Assembly: GCF_016653635.2 (NCBI RefSeq)
Contig: NZ_CP067420.1
Coordinates: 4,056,001 to 4,120,000 of the forward strand
Reading direction: 5' to 3'
Length of the DNA: 64,000 nt
Source: Skermanella sp. TT6
GTDB taxonomy: Bacteria; Pseudomonadota; Alphaproteobacteria; Azospirillales; Azospirillaceae
Positions 43,028 to 51,662 of the stretch are shown here, piece by piece; the stretch's first letter is position 1, and each line of letters starts with the position of its first letter. The notes beneath the pieces were generated by a model. It worked only from the letters and a program-made list of their open reading frames with translations. It had not been told where the DNA came from and did no database searches. The translations under genes and the position numbers were made by a program.

Positions 43028-44068
43028 TCACTTCCACAGGAAGGGCGGGTATCCGTCGAGGTCGCCGCGGAGATGCCGGGCGAGCAGCCGCGCCTGGATG
43101 TGCGGGACGAGGCCGAGCGTCAGTTTTTCGTCAAGAAACGCGTGGGTGATCTCGTCACGCTTGCGCTCTTGATACGCAGCCAGCACCGCTTTACGGGCAT
43201 CGTCGCGCAGCAGCACTGCACCTCCTTCCATTCGCTGGAAGTCCGCCGCGGTGACCTGCTGACGGTTGATCAAGCTGAGCGCCACGCGGTCCGCCAGGAT
43301 CGGGCGGACCTCCTCCATCAGGTCGAGCGCCAGCCCGGCCCGGCCGGGTCGGTCCCTGTGCAGGAATCCCACCTGTGGATCGAGGCCGACCGTTTCCAAT
43401 GCCGACCGGCAGTCATGCCCGACCATGGCGTAGAGGAAGGAGAGCAGGGCGTTGCAGGCGTCCATCGGCGGCCGGCGTGAGCGCCCAGTGAAGCGGAGTG
43501 CAGGATCGGCGACGCGGATCATCAGGTCGAACACGCCAAAATATGCGCTGGCCCCGTCGCCTTCGTGCCCGCGTACCACATCCGTCTCCATGGCCTCTGC
43601 GGCAAGCCGCGCTACGTCGCCCAGACGGCGCTGGGCACCGTCGAGGCGCGCCCGCTCCGCCTCGCCCAGGGAATCCCCATGGTCGCGCAAGGCCCGACGC
43701 AAGACGGTGCGCTGATTGGCAGCCTTGCCGGCCACGAAGGACCGGGCGACCAGGGCACTGGCCGCGGCATCGTCGGCCGCCTGGTACTGGCGCCGCCGCA
43801 GCAGCACGTTGCCGCTCTGTGGTCCCTCCACTCGCGCGACGAACCGGCCGTGCTCACTCAGGAAGGAGACGGCGATGCCCTGCTCGGCGCAGAACCCCAT
43901 CAGGGGCGGTGACATTCCAACCCGGCCGAAACAGACGACACTGCCCATCATGTGGGCCGGCACGCGCCCGACTTCGGTCCGCCCGACTTCAACGATGATG
44001 TTCGCGCCGTCCTTGCGCAGCCAAGCGCCTTCGGTGGTGACGAAGAGGGTGTTGAGATGCTGGCGCAT
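43028..44068 (-). CDS. cas1: CRISPR-associated endonuclease/integrase Cas1
   Basis: The 346-residue protein is of the I-C type, beginning MRQHLNTLFVTTEGAWLRKD. Metal ligands expected from the family are the Glu of GHEGDGASAYFGVFDLMI, the His of DPQVGFLHRDRPGRAGLA and the Asp of LALDLMEEVRPILAD. It integrates new spacers with Cas2. It lies 6 bases after cas4 and 35 bases before cas2. Confidence 0.97.
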   Translation of the reverse strand: MRQHLNTLFVTTEGAWLRKDGANIIVEVGRTEVGRVPAHMMGSVVCFGRVGMSPPLMGFCAEQGIAVSFLSEHGRFVARVEGPQSGNVLLRRRQYQAADDAAASALVARSFVAGKAANQRTVLRRALRDHGDSLGEAERARLDGAQRRLGDVARLAAEAMETDVVRGHEGDGASAYFGVFDLMIRVADPALRFTGRSRRPPMDACNALLSFLYAMVGHDCRSALETVGLDPQVGFLHRDRPGRAGLALDLMEEVRPILADRVALSLINRQQVTAADFQRMEGGAVLLRDDARKAVLAAYQERKRDEITHAFLDEKLTLGLVPHIQARLLARHLRGDLDGYPPFLWK

Positions 44069-44074
44069 GGTCCT

Positions 44075-44704
44075 TTAATCCCTCAACTGACATCGCAGCC
44101 AGTTGGCCACCTTGGGCGGCCGCGATAGGCGACGGGGTTGGCACAGATCGATCAGCGAACACTGGCTGCACTTGCGCGGTGAGTAGTCGGGCGGCGGTGT
44201 GATCTCTGACCGAACCATGGCATGGGCGGCTTCAGCGATACGCTCAGTTAGCGCCCGCAGTTCCGCATCGAACCGAATCACTGTGCGGCGGCGGTTCTCG
44301 CCGTAGAACAGGGCACCTTCCGGCACCTCGCCGCCGAACATCTCTTCCAGACACAGCGCCTGGGCACAGAGCTGGACTTCGTCCGCCCGGTGGGCTTTCG
44401 GCCTGCCCCGCTTGTATTCCACCGGATAGGGCCTCCGGTCCTTCCCCTTGCCATGGAGTTCCACCGCATCGGCGACGCCGGTCAGCCCCAGCCGGCGGCA
44501 GCGCAGCGGGACCGATCGGACGGTGCGGATGCCGTCGCGGGTGGATTTGCCACCCTGGTCCACCCGTTCGTGCAGCAGCAGCCCTTCCGCCGTGAAGCGG
44601 TTTTCCGCCCATTGCCGCTCGACATGGATCAGCGCGCACTGGCGCGGGCAGAACAGGTAGTGCTGGAGGGCCGACAGGGGCAGCGGCTCTTCGTCTTCGT
44701 CCAT
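44075..44704 (-). CDS. cas4: CRISPR-associated exonuclease Cas4
   Basis: The 209-residue RecB-like nuclease has an N-terminal cysteine (LFCPRQCALIHVERQW) and a C-terminal CSQCSLIDLC cluster that should hold an iron-sulphur centre. The nuclease core is YPVEYKRGRPKAHRADEVQL. In type I-C, Cas4 trims pre-spacers and helps select those with a TTC PAM. It sits between cas7 and cas1 as in the standard I-C order. Confidence 0.95.
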   Translation of the reverse strand: MDEDEEPLPLSALQHYLFCPRQCALIHVERQWAENRFTAEGLLLHERVDQGGKSTRDGIRTVRSVPLRCRRLGLTGVADAVELHGKGKDRRPYPVEYKRGRPKAHRADEVQLCAQALCLEEMFGGEVPEGALFYGENRRRTVIRFDAELRALTERIAEAAHAMVRSEITPPPDYSPRKCSQCSLIDLCQPRRLSRPPKVANWLRCQLRD

Positions 44705-44742
44705 GTCAGCCTCTCACATACCGGCAACTCAGGCGTGGCGGG

Positions 44743-45705
44743 TCAGAGGCGCTCGATGATCTGGACGCCCGCCGGCAGGCCATCGCGGTCGATATCGACG
44801 GCATAGTCGGCGAAGCTGCGCGCCGGCGGCAGGTTGTGGGTGCCGGGGCTGTTCAGATCGTAAGTTTCTCCCTGGAACGCCCGGCGGACCTTGACGCGGT
44901 CGAACAGACCAGGCGCCGGCGCGTTGCCGAGCGCGCTGTCATGGCGAAACAGGATCAGCCTGCGGCTGCCCATCTCGCCGCGCGCAGCGGAGCGATCATG
45001 GTCGAACATCTGTTCCAGTGCGGCCCACAGCCGCTCCAGGTCCTCCTCGCCGAACCCGGTGCGCTCGGCCAGCTTGGCCGAGATGTAGCCGTGGCCGCGA
45101 TAAAGCCCATAGGGGATGATGTGCTTGCGGCCCATGGTGCGGTTGTCGCGCCGGCCGTCCTCGCCGTCCTTGGCCTCCTTCACCTCGCCCTCGGTGGTCG
45201 CCGCCATCCGGGTGATCGAGATTTCCAGCGGGAGGACCGGTTCCACCGATTGGGCGAAGGCGAACTGCACGGGGCCACGGACCTGACCGCAGTTGATGCC
45301 GGTGCTCATCACGGCGCCGAAGCTGCGCACGTCGAAGAAGTTGTCGCACATGAAGCGGCGCACCGCCGCTTCCTCGTCGCCGGACTTGGGCGACAGCTTG
45401 GCCGAGGTCCTGACCTTCTCGTCGTCCGGGCGGACGGCTTCGAAGGCTTTCCGGTGCTTCTCGTTGAGGATGGCGCCTTCCTGGACATAGATGCCCAGGC
45501 CGGGTTCGCCGTTATGGAACATGCCGATGAAGTTGCGGACCTTGCGCTTCAGGCAGACATCGGTGACGAGGCCGTGGTTGGTTTCCGGGTCCAGGCGCGG
45601 CAGGTTGCCGGCATCGGGATCGCCGTTGGGATTGCCACGGGTGACGTCGAACAGGAAGACGAACTCATAACGGTTCTGGATGGCGGAGTTCTGGAGAGCG
45701 GTCAT
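44743..45705 (-). CDS. cas7: Cascade backbone protein Cas7 (Csd2)
   Basis: The 320-residue protein begins MTALQNSAIQNRYEFVFLFD. The Cas7/Csd2 signature FDVTRGNPNGDPDAGNLPRL follows near the N-terminus, and GPVQFAFAQSVEPVLPLEIS lies in the middle. Several copies coat the crRNA in the I-C Cascade. It is three bases downstream of cas8c. Confidence 0.96.
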   Translation of the reverse strand: MTALQNSAIQNRYEFVFLFDVTRGNPNGDPDAGNLPRLDPETNHGLVTDVCLKRKVRNFIGMFHNGEPGLGIYVQEGAILNEKHRKAFEAVRPDDEKVRTSAKLSPKSGDEEAAVRRFMCDNFFDVRSFGAVMSTGINCGQVRGPVQFAFAQSVEPVLPLEISITRMAATTEGEVKEAKDGEDGRRDNRTMGRKHIIPYGLYRGHGYISAKLAERTGFGEEDLERLWAALEQMFDHDRSAARGEMGSRRLILFRHDSALGNAPAPGLFDRVKVRRAFQGETYDLNSPGTHNLPPARSFADYAVDIDRDGLPAGVQIIERL

Positions 45706-45708
45706 GGT

Positions 45709-47595
45709 TCAATCCTCGCGGGCGGCGGCGGGCTGGCCAGAATCGGGGTTGGGTTCGGCGGGCTGATCGCCGGCCTCGGCCTTGCGGGCGTTGCGCTGGT
45801 GGTAGTAGCCGACGACGAAGCGGCCCTGGTCCTCCAGCCGGAGATGTCGGGGCAGGCTCATCGGCAGCGCGTCCACGATCTCGCCCACTTCCCGCTCGAA
45901 CCAGACGGCGAGGCCGCCGGTGTCGGTCTTCCGGCGCAGAACTGACAGGTGATGGTTGGCTCCGCGCAGCAGCAGCGGGAAGACGCTGGCCGGAGTGGCC
46001 GACGCCGCTCCGAAGTAACGGTCGCGGATGCTTGCGTTCAGCTTGCCGAGCGCCGATCGCTGAACGTTTTCCAGGACTGCGAATAGCCGGCCCAGCCGAT
46101 AGGCCGGGTCGATTTCGGTGCGATCGAGACTCACGAGCTTGTCCTCCGGGATTTCGAGGGTGTCTTCGGATTGTTTTTCGAGGCGGCCGATGCGTTTGTC
46201 ACGGGCCAAGCAAGCTTTGCAGATGGCGGCGCGCGGACCGTTGACCTCTTCACCCGCCCGGATGCGCAGGAGAGTGGCCGCCAATAGCGAGCGGGGATAG
46301 CGGGTACCGGTCAGGATGGAGCGCATTAATTCGCCTTCCAGCAGAGGCTGTATGTTCTCCGCCTTGCGCAGCACCGCCGTCTCTCTCAGCAACGCCCAGG
46401 CGGCGGGCTGGCCGCGCCATGCCCGCGGCTCGATCTGCATATCCTGCCAATGGTCGTGGATAGCCTCGACAAAGGAACCCAGAGTGGTTTCATGCCAGAA
46501 CCGGACTGATAGCCGCGCCGCGTTGGGGGCGAGGCCCAGGACGTAGAAGCGGGTCGCCGGGTCCAGTTCGGGTGTGATGTCCTGGACAGGGCGACCGGCG
46601 GCGACCTGCTCCAGGGAATGGCGCAGCCGAGCCGCCTCTTCCCTGTCCTCCGGCGCTTCGTCCTCGTCCTCATCGTCGTAGCGGGGCGGGTCGATCAGAC
46701 CGGCTGCCAGTTGCTCGATCCGCTTCGCCGCTGCCTCGCCGCACCGGCTGGCGTCCGCCCAGAAGACGACGGAGGAATCACCGATCTGCACGCGGTTGCG
46801 GCTGCCCCGCGCCAGAAGCGTGTTGAGCGCCGTGCCGTAGCCGAAGGCGGCGGCTTCCGACACCGGGGCGTTGTCGCCCTGCGACTTGCCGTAGGATTCG
46901 AAGGCGTCCAGGTTGAACGATACCAGCGACGCGCCGGAACTCTGAGCGCCCCAGACGCCCTTGATCGATGGGTGCAGGCGGGCGATGGGGGCCGTTTCGC
47001 CGGTAACGAGGCAGGTCTGACGGGCGCCGGCGGCAGCGGCCAGTTCCCGCTGCCAGATCAGGCGCGCGGCGGGGCGGTCGTGCAGAAAACGCGGCCCCTG
47101 CCCTTCCTCCCGCCGGTCACCGTCCAGCGCGAAGACGATGTTCTGATCGAGCATGGAAGCGGTGAACAGGTCGGGGACGAAGCGCTCATGCGTCCACCAC
47201 GCCAGGAAGTTCAGCAGCGCCAGCAGTCCGGGATCGTCCGTCCCGTCCAGGCTCTTCTCATGCCGTTCCCGGAAGGCGGCGAAATGGGCATCGAACCGTG
47301 CCGCTTCCCCGGTCGCCTTGTCGCCGCCCAGGCCGAGAGTGAATTTGGTGTTGTCCCACAGGAAGAAGGAGCGTGGCGTGACCCCCGGCCGCTTGAACGA
47401 CTGCGGCACGGCCATGGGGCGAGGCGGGCGCTTCTTGCTGGTCGGATCGCGCAGGTCGGTGGTGCCAGCAACCGTGCCGTCGGCATTCAGCGTGATAACG
47501 AAGCCGATGCCCTCGGTCGAATAGCCGAAGGGCGGCGCTTCGCCCTTGTCCGCCAGCCTGTCATAATGGAAGTTGAGGGCGGCCAGCATGGTCAC
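45709..47595 (-). CDS. cas8c: Cascade large subunit Cas8c (Csd1)
   Basis: The 628-residue protein begins MTMLAALNFHYDRLADKGEA, as I-C Cas8c proteins do, and contains FLAWWTHERFVPDLFTASML and the typical SFNLDAFESYGKSQGDNAPV segment. It recognises the PAM. An internal start producing a Cas11c small subunit is known in I-C systems and would lie in the last third of the gene; I cannot point to a convincing one. The GTG at 47595 overlaps the cas5c stop (GTGA); the ATG two codons later is an alternative. Confidence 0.95.
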   Translation of the reverse strand: MTMLAALNFHYDRLADKGEAPPFGYSTEGIGFVITLNADGTVAGTTDLRDPTSKKRPPRPMAVPQSFKRPGVTPRSFFLWDNTKFTLGLGGDKATGEAARFDAHFAAFRERHEKSLDGTDDPGLLALLNFLAWWTHERFVPDLFTASMLDQNIVFALDGDRREEGQGPRFLHDRPAARLIWQRELAAAAGARQTCLVTGETAPIARLHPSIKGVWGAQSSGASLVSFNLDAFESYGKSQGDNAPVSEAAAFGYGTALNTLLARGSRNRVQIGDSSVVFWADASRCGEAAAKRIEQLAAGLIDPPRYDDEDEDEAPEDREEAARLRHSLEQVAAGRPVQDITPELDPATRFYVLGLAPNAARLSVRFWHETTLGSFVEAIHDHWQDMQIEPRAWRGQPAAWALLRETAVLRKAENIQPLLEGELMRSILTGTRYPRSLLAATLLRIRAGEEVNGPRAAICKACLARDKRIGRLEKQSEDTLEIPEDKLVSLDRTEIDPAYRLGRLFAVLENVQRSALGKLNASIRDRYFGAASATPASVFPLLLRGANHHLSVLRRKTDTGGLAVWFEREVGEIVDALPMSLPRHLRLEDQGRFVVGYYHQRNARKAEAGDQPAEPNPDSGQPAAARED

Positions 47596-48263
47596 GACCG
47601 TACCTCCGGCGCGTGCAGGGGCGGAACGGTCAGCACGCCGTCCTTCAGCGCCGCCCGGAAGAACAAGGGCGTACGGTCGTTGGCGTGGTCGATATCCAGC
47701 AGCATCCAGCCGAGGTCGCGGTCCCGCTGGTCATCGGGCAGGCCGGTCCGGGGCGGATCACCGCTCACCAGTTCGAAAGCCGCCGGGAACTCGCGGGTGC
47801 CCAGGCAGGGCTGGTGGAAGCACTGGCCGCCGGCGGCGCGGCGGGTGAACATCTCGTGATGCTTTGCCGGATTGTCCTGCGGCCCGGCCTGATCCGTCAT
47901 GTCGAAATGCGCCTCGATGACATAATCAACGTCATACAGGATCGTGGCGGCGCGCTGCTGCCGCTCGTGCTCCGCAATCATGCGGAGGTCCTGGACTGCA
48001 CCGGCCTTCATGGCCTTGCGGACATTGGCGACGGGAATGCGGGAGCCGACCTCATTTCGGCGGATCGACTGGAAACGAATAGGCTTCAGCACATGGATGC
48101 GGTCGATCACCCAGGTGATCGCCGGCTTCCAATGGATCGCCTCCAGGATGCCGCGCGCCGCCGATGGCGTCATGACATCGTAGGAGACCCGCTCGACCTT
48201 CATCTCGGCGCGGGCGAAGCAGGCATATTGCCCACTCACACGGAGCTTCACTCCAAAAGACAT
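47592..48263 (-). CDS. cas5c: Cas5c, crRNA-processing endonuclease of type I-C
   Basis: The 223-residue protein begins MSFGVKLRVSGQYACFARAE. It carries the Cas5c features ERVSYDVMTPSAARGILEAI and HWKPAITWVIDRIHVLKPIR. In I-C systems, which lack Cas6, Cas5c cuts the repeat RNA and holds the 5' handle. GGGAGGAG precedes the ATG at 48261-48263; a GTG one codon upstream is also possible. It heads the cas5-8-7-4-1-2 operon, separated by 282 bases from cas3. Confidence 0.95.
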   Translation of the reverse strand: MSFGVKLRVSGQYACFARAEMKVERVSYDVMTPSAARGILEAIHWKPAITWVIDRIHVLKPIRFQSIRRNEVGSRIPVANVRKAMKAGAVQDLRMIAEHERQQRAATILYDVDYVIEAHFDMTDQAGPQDNPAKHHEMFTRRAAGGQCFHQPCLGTREFPAAFELVSGDPPRTGLPDDQRDRDLGWMLLDIDHANDRTPLFFRAALKDGVLTVPPLHAPEVRS

Positions 48264-48424
48264 CACTCCTCCCTTCAGCGGCGGGTGCCACTGGTGTGTC
48301 GAATGCTTTTTCCGAGATGTATTTTTATACTTTAATAAGGCAGAAAGTTGATCGGATCGATCCTAGATGTCAATCCCTTGATCCTTCCCCTTGTGGACAA
48401 TACCTACAGGGTTGAAGCCAATTA
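48264..48424 (-). promoter_or_regulatory. cas5c operon promoter region
   Basis: Upstream of cas5c the minus strand contains the AT-rich run TTATTAAAGTATAAAAATAC (about 48319-48338), with TATAAA at 48324-48329 as the most likely -10 element. A TTGACA occurs further upstream at an unsuitable distance. The leader of the mRNA would be about 50-60 bases with a GGGAGGAG ribosome site. Confidence 0.55.
48320..48345 (-). promoter_or_regulatory. candidate Cascade target (TTC PAM plus pseudo-protospacer) in the cas5c promoter
   Basis: On the minus strand, TTC at 48345-48343 is followed by TGCCTTATTAAAGTATAAAA. The pseudo-spacer behind the solitary repeat at 48425 reads TGCCTCACCAACGTATGGGA. They agree at positions 1-5, 7, 10, 11, 13-16 and 20-23, that is 16 of 23, and then diverge. 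Position 6, which type I Cascades leave unpaired, is the first mismatch. The site covers the TATAAA element, so Cascade binding would block the promoter. Confidence 0.6.
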
Positions 48425-48455
48425 GTCGCTCCAAGCAAGGGGTGTGGATTGAAAC
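48425..48455 (+). repeat. solitary degenerate CRISPR repeat between cas3 and cas5c
   Basis: The 31 bases begin GTCGCTCC and end GTGGATTGAAAC, like the array repeat on the minus strand (GTCGCCCC...GTGGATTGAAAC), but with a changed middle (AAGCAAGG). The stem can still form as CGCTCC with GGGGTG through two G-U pairs. Orientation is opposite to the main array. Confidence 0.85.
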
Positions 48456-48493
48456 TGCCTCACCAACGTATGGGAATATTGAGTTGGCACGAT

Positions 48494-48517
48494 GGGCGGA
48501 TTCGTAAGAATCCGCCC
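48494..48517 (+). terminator. hairpin after the pseudo-spacer
   Basis: GGGCGGATTC at 48494-48503 and GAATCCGCCC at 48508-48517 pair perfectly with a GTAA loop. It could end the short crRNA-like RNA or, on the other strand, the cas3 transcript, whose stop codon is at 48546. No T-run follows. Confidence 0.65.
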
Positions 48518-48545
48518 GGTGCCAGCGGTAGGAATAAGTAATAAT

Positions 48546-50882
48546 TTAGAACATACTGCTCTCAACACTCTGATAAGTCGGATCATCCCAATTCAATCCA
48601 TCTTGCTCTCCGTACAGGCCTGTATTGGTCAGCAGCACAAATTGATCGCCGAATTCTTCCCGTCGGATGAATTTTGCCGCCCCTGCATCAATCAGCCTTT
48701 GCCGTTCCCGGCGCGGTATCTGCACCACATAGGGCTGAAGCTTTCGGGCGATGGCGCCGGGGGTTTTCACGAATTGCAGATCGTTCACCAACTCCGCGAT
48801 TTCCTTGGTGGCAGGGCCGTAGGGCACGATCACCGGGGCCTGCGCGTCCTCAATGATCCGGAAGGCGGCGGCGATGTCGGCGAAGCGGAAGTCCAGCGAT
48901 TTACACGTATCATCCAGCGAGGGCAGGATGCCTCTTTGCGCATTGGTCCCTTTGCCGATCATCGCGCCGTCGAGCGTGCCGTGGCCGTCATGGAGCCAGT
49001 ACAACTCGCCGAAGTAATCTTCGATGGCGTCCAGGCTCAGCGGGTCGGCGTGCCTGCCGAGGATGCCGCGTGCTGTCTCGGCAAACTGCTTCAGCTCTGC
49101 CGGCGGCTTGTGGCGTTCGGAGTCCTCCGGCTTGAAGACGAAGACCTGCCCTGCCCCGGCCCCCAACTCGCCGTCACGGTTGCAGCGTCCCGCCGCCTGG
49201 GCAATCGAGTCCAGGCCGGCTTCGGCACGGTAGACCACCGAGAAGCTGATATCGACGCCGGCCTCGATCAGGGAGGTGGCGACTAGCCGCACCGGACGCC
49301 GCTCCTTCAGGTTCTCCCTGATTTCCGCCAGTACCGCGCGGCGGTGGGCACCGCACAGGGAGGTCGTCAGCATCCGGGCGCCGGGTTGTTCGCGGATCGC
49401 CCGGTAGAGGTCGCGGGCATGCCGGCGGTTGTTGACGATGCACAGGCCCTGCGGAGCCTCCGTCAGCCGTTCGGCCAAGGCGGCGACGCCGAGCGGTTGC
49501 TCGACGCGGGTAACGGTGACGCGCTTCAGTTCCCGGTACAGGGCGATGGGATCGGGGGCAAGTTCCCGCACATCCTTCAGCCCATCGCGGAAGCCGCGCG
49601 GCTTTTGTTCGGTCGGCGCCAGCACGGCCGGCTGGGTAGCGGTGCAGAGCACCACTGAGCAGCGGTAATGCTGGGCAAGATCGCGCACCGCTTCCAGGCA
49701 GGGGCGCAGGAATTTGAGCGGAAGGGTCTGCGCCTCGTCCAGCACCACGACCGAGCCGGCGATGTTGTGCAGCTTGCGGCAGCGCCCCGTCCGGTTGGAA
49801 AACAGGCTTTCGAAGAACTGTACCGCCGTGGTGACCACGACGGGCCGGTCCCAGTTCTCCGCCGCCAGCCGAAGCTTGCGCCCGCCGTCGGCGCCTTCGT
49901 CATTGGGCTGGTCGCGCCAGTCCGTTTCCGGATCGTAATTGCTGTGGTGTTCGAGCACGGCATCGAACGACCCTAGGGCTTTCCGAAACGTATCGGCGGT
50001 CTGCTCGACGATGGAGGTGAAGGGGATGACATAGATCACTCGGCGCATGCCATGACCCTCGCCGTGAGCCGTCGCATGGTTCAGGGCGAAGGCCAGCGAG
50101 GCGAGCGTCTTGCCGCCGCCGGTCGGCACCGTCAGCGAGAACAGGCCCGGCGGCAGCGCCGCCCTGGTCACCACCGTATCCAGCACGCGGGCGCGTAGCG
50201 CGTTGACGGGACTGAGCGGCTGGTCGAGGCCGGCAGCCTTGTCCGCCATGTGAGCCGCCAGCCGGTCGCGCAGCGTCTTGAGGTCGAGTGGACAGCCGCG
50301 TTCGACCTGCTCATCCTTGGCGGCGGTGTAAAAGGCTTCCGTTGCAAGCCGGTCGGCGTCGATCAGGCACGAGAACAGCATCCGCGCCAGGAACGCGCGG
50401 CTGAAGCCGTTGCGGTCCTTGATGCTCCGCCGCACGGCGGACGGGTCCGGCAATTCGACGCCCGCCAGCAAGGGAGCTGGCGGGTGGGCCGACAGGCGCT
50501 CTCTCAGAGGCGTCAAATCCCCGCCCGCGTCGCGGCCATTGGCGAGGCCGGCATGGTGCCCAGCGATACCGAACGCCATCAGCCAGCCCCAAACGTCTCC
50601 GTAGTGCTGGAGAGCCGCTACCGCCCCGGCGGTGGAGTGGTCCGGGCTTGGGCCCCTGGCGCGGATGTACTTCTGAAAAGCGGGACTAGCCTTGCCGATA
50701 TCATGCAGCGCACCCATGGCCGATCCCGCCGGTTCGCAGCCGAAGTGTTTCGCAAATAACCCAGCTAGGTGCGCAACGTCAGTGAGGTGCTTCGCCAGAG
50801 GCTCCCATTCGCGGATGTCACGGAGGGGAAGAGAGTGCGCGAACAGCTCTGGCGCTGTTTGCTCATCGCATGAGGAGGACAT
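48546..50882 (-). CDS. cas3: CRISPR-associated helicase-nuclease Cas3
   Basis: The 778-residue protein starts MSSSCDEQTAPELFAHSLPL. The HD nuclease is N-terminal (HLTDVAHLAGLFAKHF, MGALHDIGKASPAFQKYI). The superfamily 2 helicase has Walker A SLTVPTGGGKTLASLAFALN, motif II VVVLDEAQTLPLKFLRP and motif VI AQAAGRCNRDGELG. It degrades DNA bound by Cascade. It is complete, but it is separated from cas5c by a 282-base gap that holds the crRNA-like element, so it may have its own promoter. Confidence 0.97.
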   Translation of the reverse strand: MSSSCDEQTAPELFAHSLPLRDIREWEPLAKHLTDVAHLAGLFAKHFGCEPAGSAMGALHDIGKASPAFQKYIRARGPSPDHSTAGAVAALQHYGDVWGWLMAFGIAGHHAGLANGRDAGGDLTPLRERLSAHPPAPLLAGVELPDPSAVRRSIKDRNGFSRAFLARMLFSCLIDADRLATEAFYTAAKDEQVERGCPLDLKTLRDRLAAHMADKAAGLDQPLSPVNALRARVLDTVVTRAALPPGLFSLTVPTGGGKTLASLAFALNHATAHGEGHGMRRVIYVIPFTSIVEQTADTFRKALGSFDAVLEHHSNYDPETDWRDQPNDEGADGGRKLRLAAENWDRPVVVTTAVQFFESLFSNRTGRCRKLHNIAGSVVVLDEAQTLPLKFLRPCLEAVRDLAQHYRCSVVLCTATQPAVLAPTEQKPRGFRDGLKDVRELAPDPIALYRELKRVTVTRVEQPLGVAALAERLTEAPQGLCIVNNRRHARDLYRAIREQPGARMLTTSLCGAHRRAVLAEIRENLKERRPVRLVATSLIEAGVDISFSVVYRAEAGLDSIAQAAGRCNRDGELGAGAGQVFVFKPEDSERHKPPAELKQFAETARGILGRHADPLSLDAIEDYFGELYWLHDGHGTLDGAMIGKGTNAQRGILPSLDDTCKSLDFRFADIAAAFRIIEDAQAPVIVPYGPATKEIAELVNDLQFVKTPGAIARKLQPYVVQIPRRERQRLIDAGAAKFIRREEFGDQFVLLTNTGLYGEQDGLNWDDPTYQSVESSMF

Positions 50883-51291
50883 TCGACACCGTCAGGAAAG
50901 GCTGAATGGAAGGGTCGCGGCGGGGTGCGCCTGCCCCTCGCTAAAGCAATTCATCCATCTAAAGGCCTTTATCGCAATGCTTTTTTCGTGGCTTCCTTAA
51001 CGTCCATTCGGTGGCCGGTATGGTGGACGGGGATGAAAGACGATGCCAATACCCTGCCGGTCTTTATGCCCCACGGTCGAGAATTTCATTCATCGTGATG
51101 CTGACCATGGGCGCATGGTGGTCAGCGCCTTGACAGCACAGCCCTGATTAGCAATTCGTGAAATGGGCGCATCAGCATCGATCAATGGCGCCCATTTCCG
51201 CTGGCAAGATAGTGTCTTCGCTCAGTCCCACTAGCTTTTCTCCGGCAACGTAGTCGGCGGTGTGCTCTCGTCCTCACACACGGACGAACCG
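50883..51291. other. intergenic stretch with one hairpin
   Basis: About 400 bases upstream of cas3 contain no gene I can support. GAAATGGGCGC at 51160-51170 and GCGCCCATTTC at 51188-51198 form an 11-bp inverted repeat, a possible terminator for the small-protein cassette to the right. The cas3 promoter must lie between here and 50883, but no boxes are clear. Confidence 0.5.
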
Positions 51292-51539
51292 TCACGAACT
51301 CATCTTGAGTCGCCGATGAAATCCGCAGGAGAGTCGCCCGATCAAGTACTTCGACCGCTCCAACTCGACCATGTCGTTAGTCGTCAGCAGCATGTGAACA
51401 GCATGGTCGCAGGTCACTGCGGTGTCTTTGTTGAGGTTTTCGAGCCTCAGCGTTGTCAAAATCTCGACAAGCCGCCAATTAGGATGCCGACCATAATGGT
51501 TACTGGCATGACACGCCACCAGAACACGGTATTGGTCAT
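51292..51539 (-). pseudogene. frameshifted paralogue of the small membrane protein at 51874
   Basis: A start at 51539 reads MTNTVFWWRVMPVTIMVGIL IGG and soon stops. The neighbouring frame continues with CDHAVHMLLTTNDMVELERS KYLI and ends at 51292. The gene at 51874 has both parts in one frame (MTNAEFIKRIVPVWVAAAVI and CDRAVHLLLTTDNMVELERS). So this copy has a frameshift near 51460-51475. Confidence 0.65.
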
Positions 51540-51662
51540 AGCTTGCCTCCGTCCGTGCATTTGATCGGGCTGCCCATCGCTGCGTCTCGTATCGAAGGTA
51601 TGAACGCCGGCAGCCTCCAACCGATCGCACGCCGCCAGTGTGTCGAAGGTTGGCGCGGTCAT
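51540..51662 (-). CDS. short frame resembling the start of a DUF1640/CCDC90-like protein
   Basis: From the ATG at 51660-51662, overlapping the stop of the gene before it (ATGA), the frame reads MTAPTFDTLAACDRLEAAGV followed by HTFDTRRSDGQPDQMHG. The first 20 residues resemble the N-terminus of CCDC90-like membrane coiled coils. It then runs into the next copy of the cassette without a stop until 51456, so it is probably a truncated remnant and 51540 is only the point where the paralogue starts. Confidence 0.35.

Larger units (their letters stand above)
48412..48517 (+). ncRNA. CreR-like crRNA-like RNA (degenerate repeat, pseudo-spacer, hairpin)
   Basis: The plus strand, antisense to the cas genes, carries a solitary repeat (48425-48455), a spacer-length stretch of 34 bases (48456-48489) and a perfect hairpin (48494-48517). 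A weak promoter (TTGATC, 17 bases, TACCTA) lies at about 48379-48407. The RNA could be cut by Cas5c to give a handle GTGGATTGAAAC and guide Cascade to the cas5c promoter. Ends are guesses. The resemblance to CreR-type RNAs of other type I systems is from general knowledge, and expression is not shown. Confidence 0.6.

Noticed and set aside
48494-48517. Second degenerate repeat after the pseudo-spacer
   Set aside because: The hairpin shares neither the GTCGC start nor the GATTGAAAC end of the repeat. It is treated as a terminator-like hairpin.
48456-48545. A toxin gene paired with the crRNA-like RNA (CreTA type)
   Set aside because: No reading frame of reasonable length with a start and ribosome site lies between the pseudo-spacer and cas3, and the best match of the pseudo-spacer is the cas5c promoter, not a toxin promoter.
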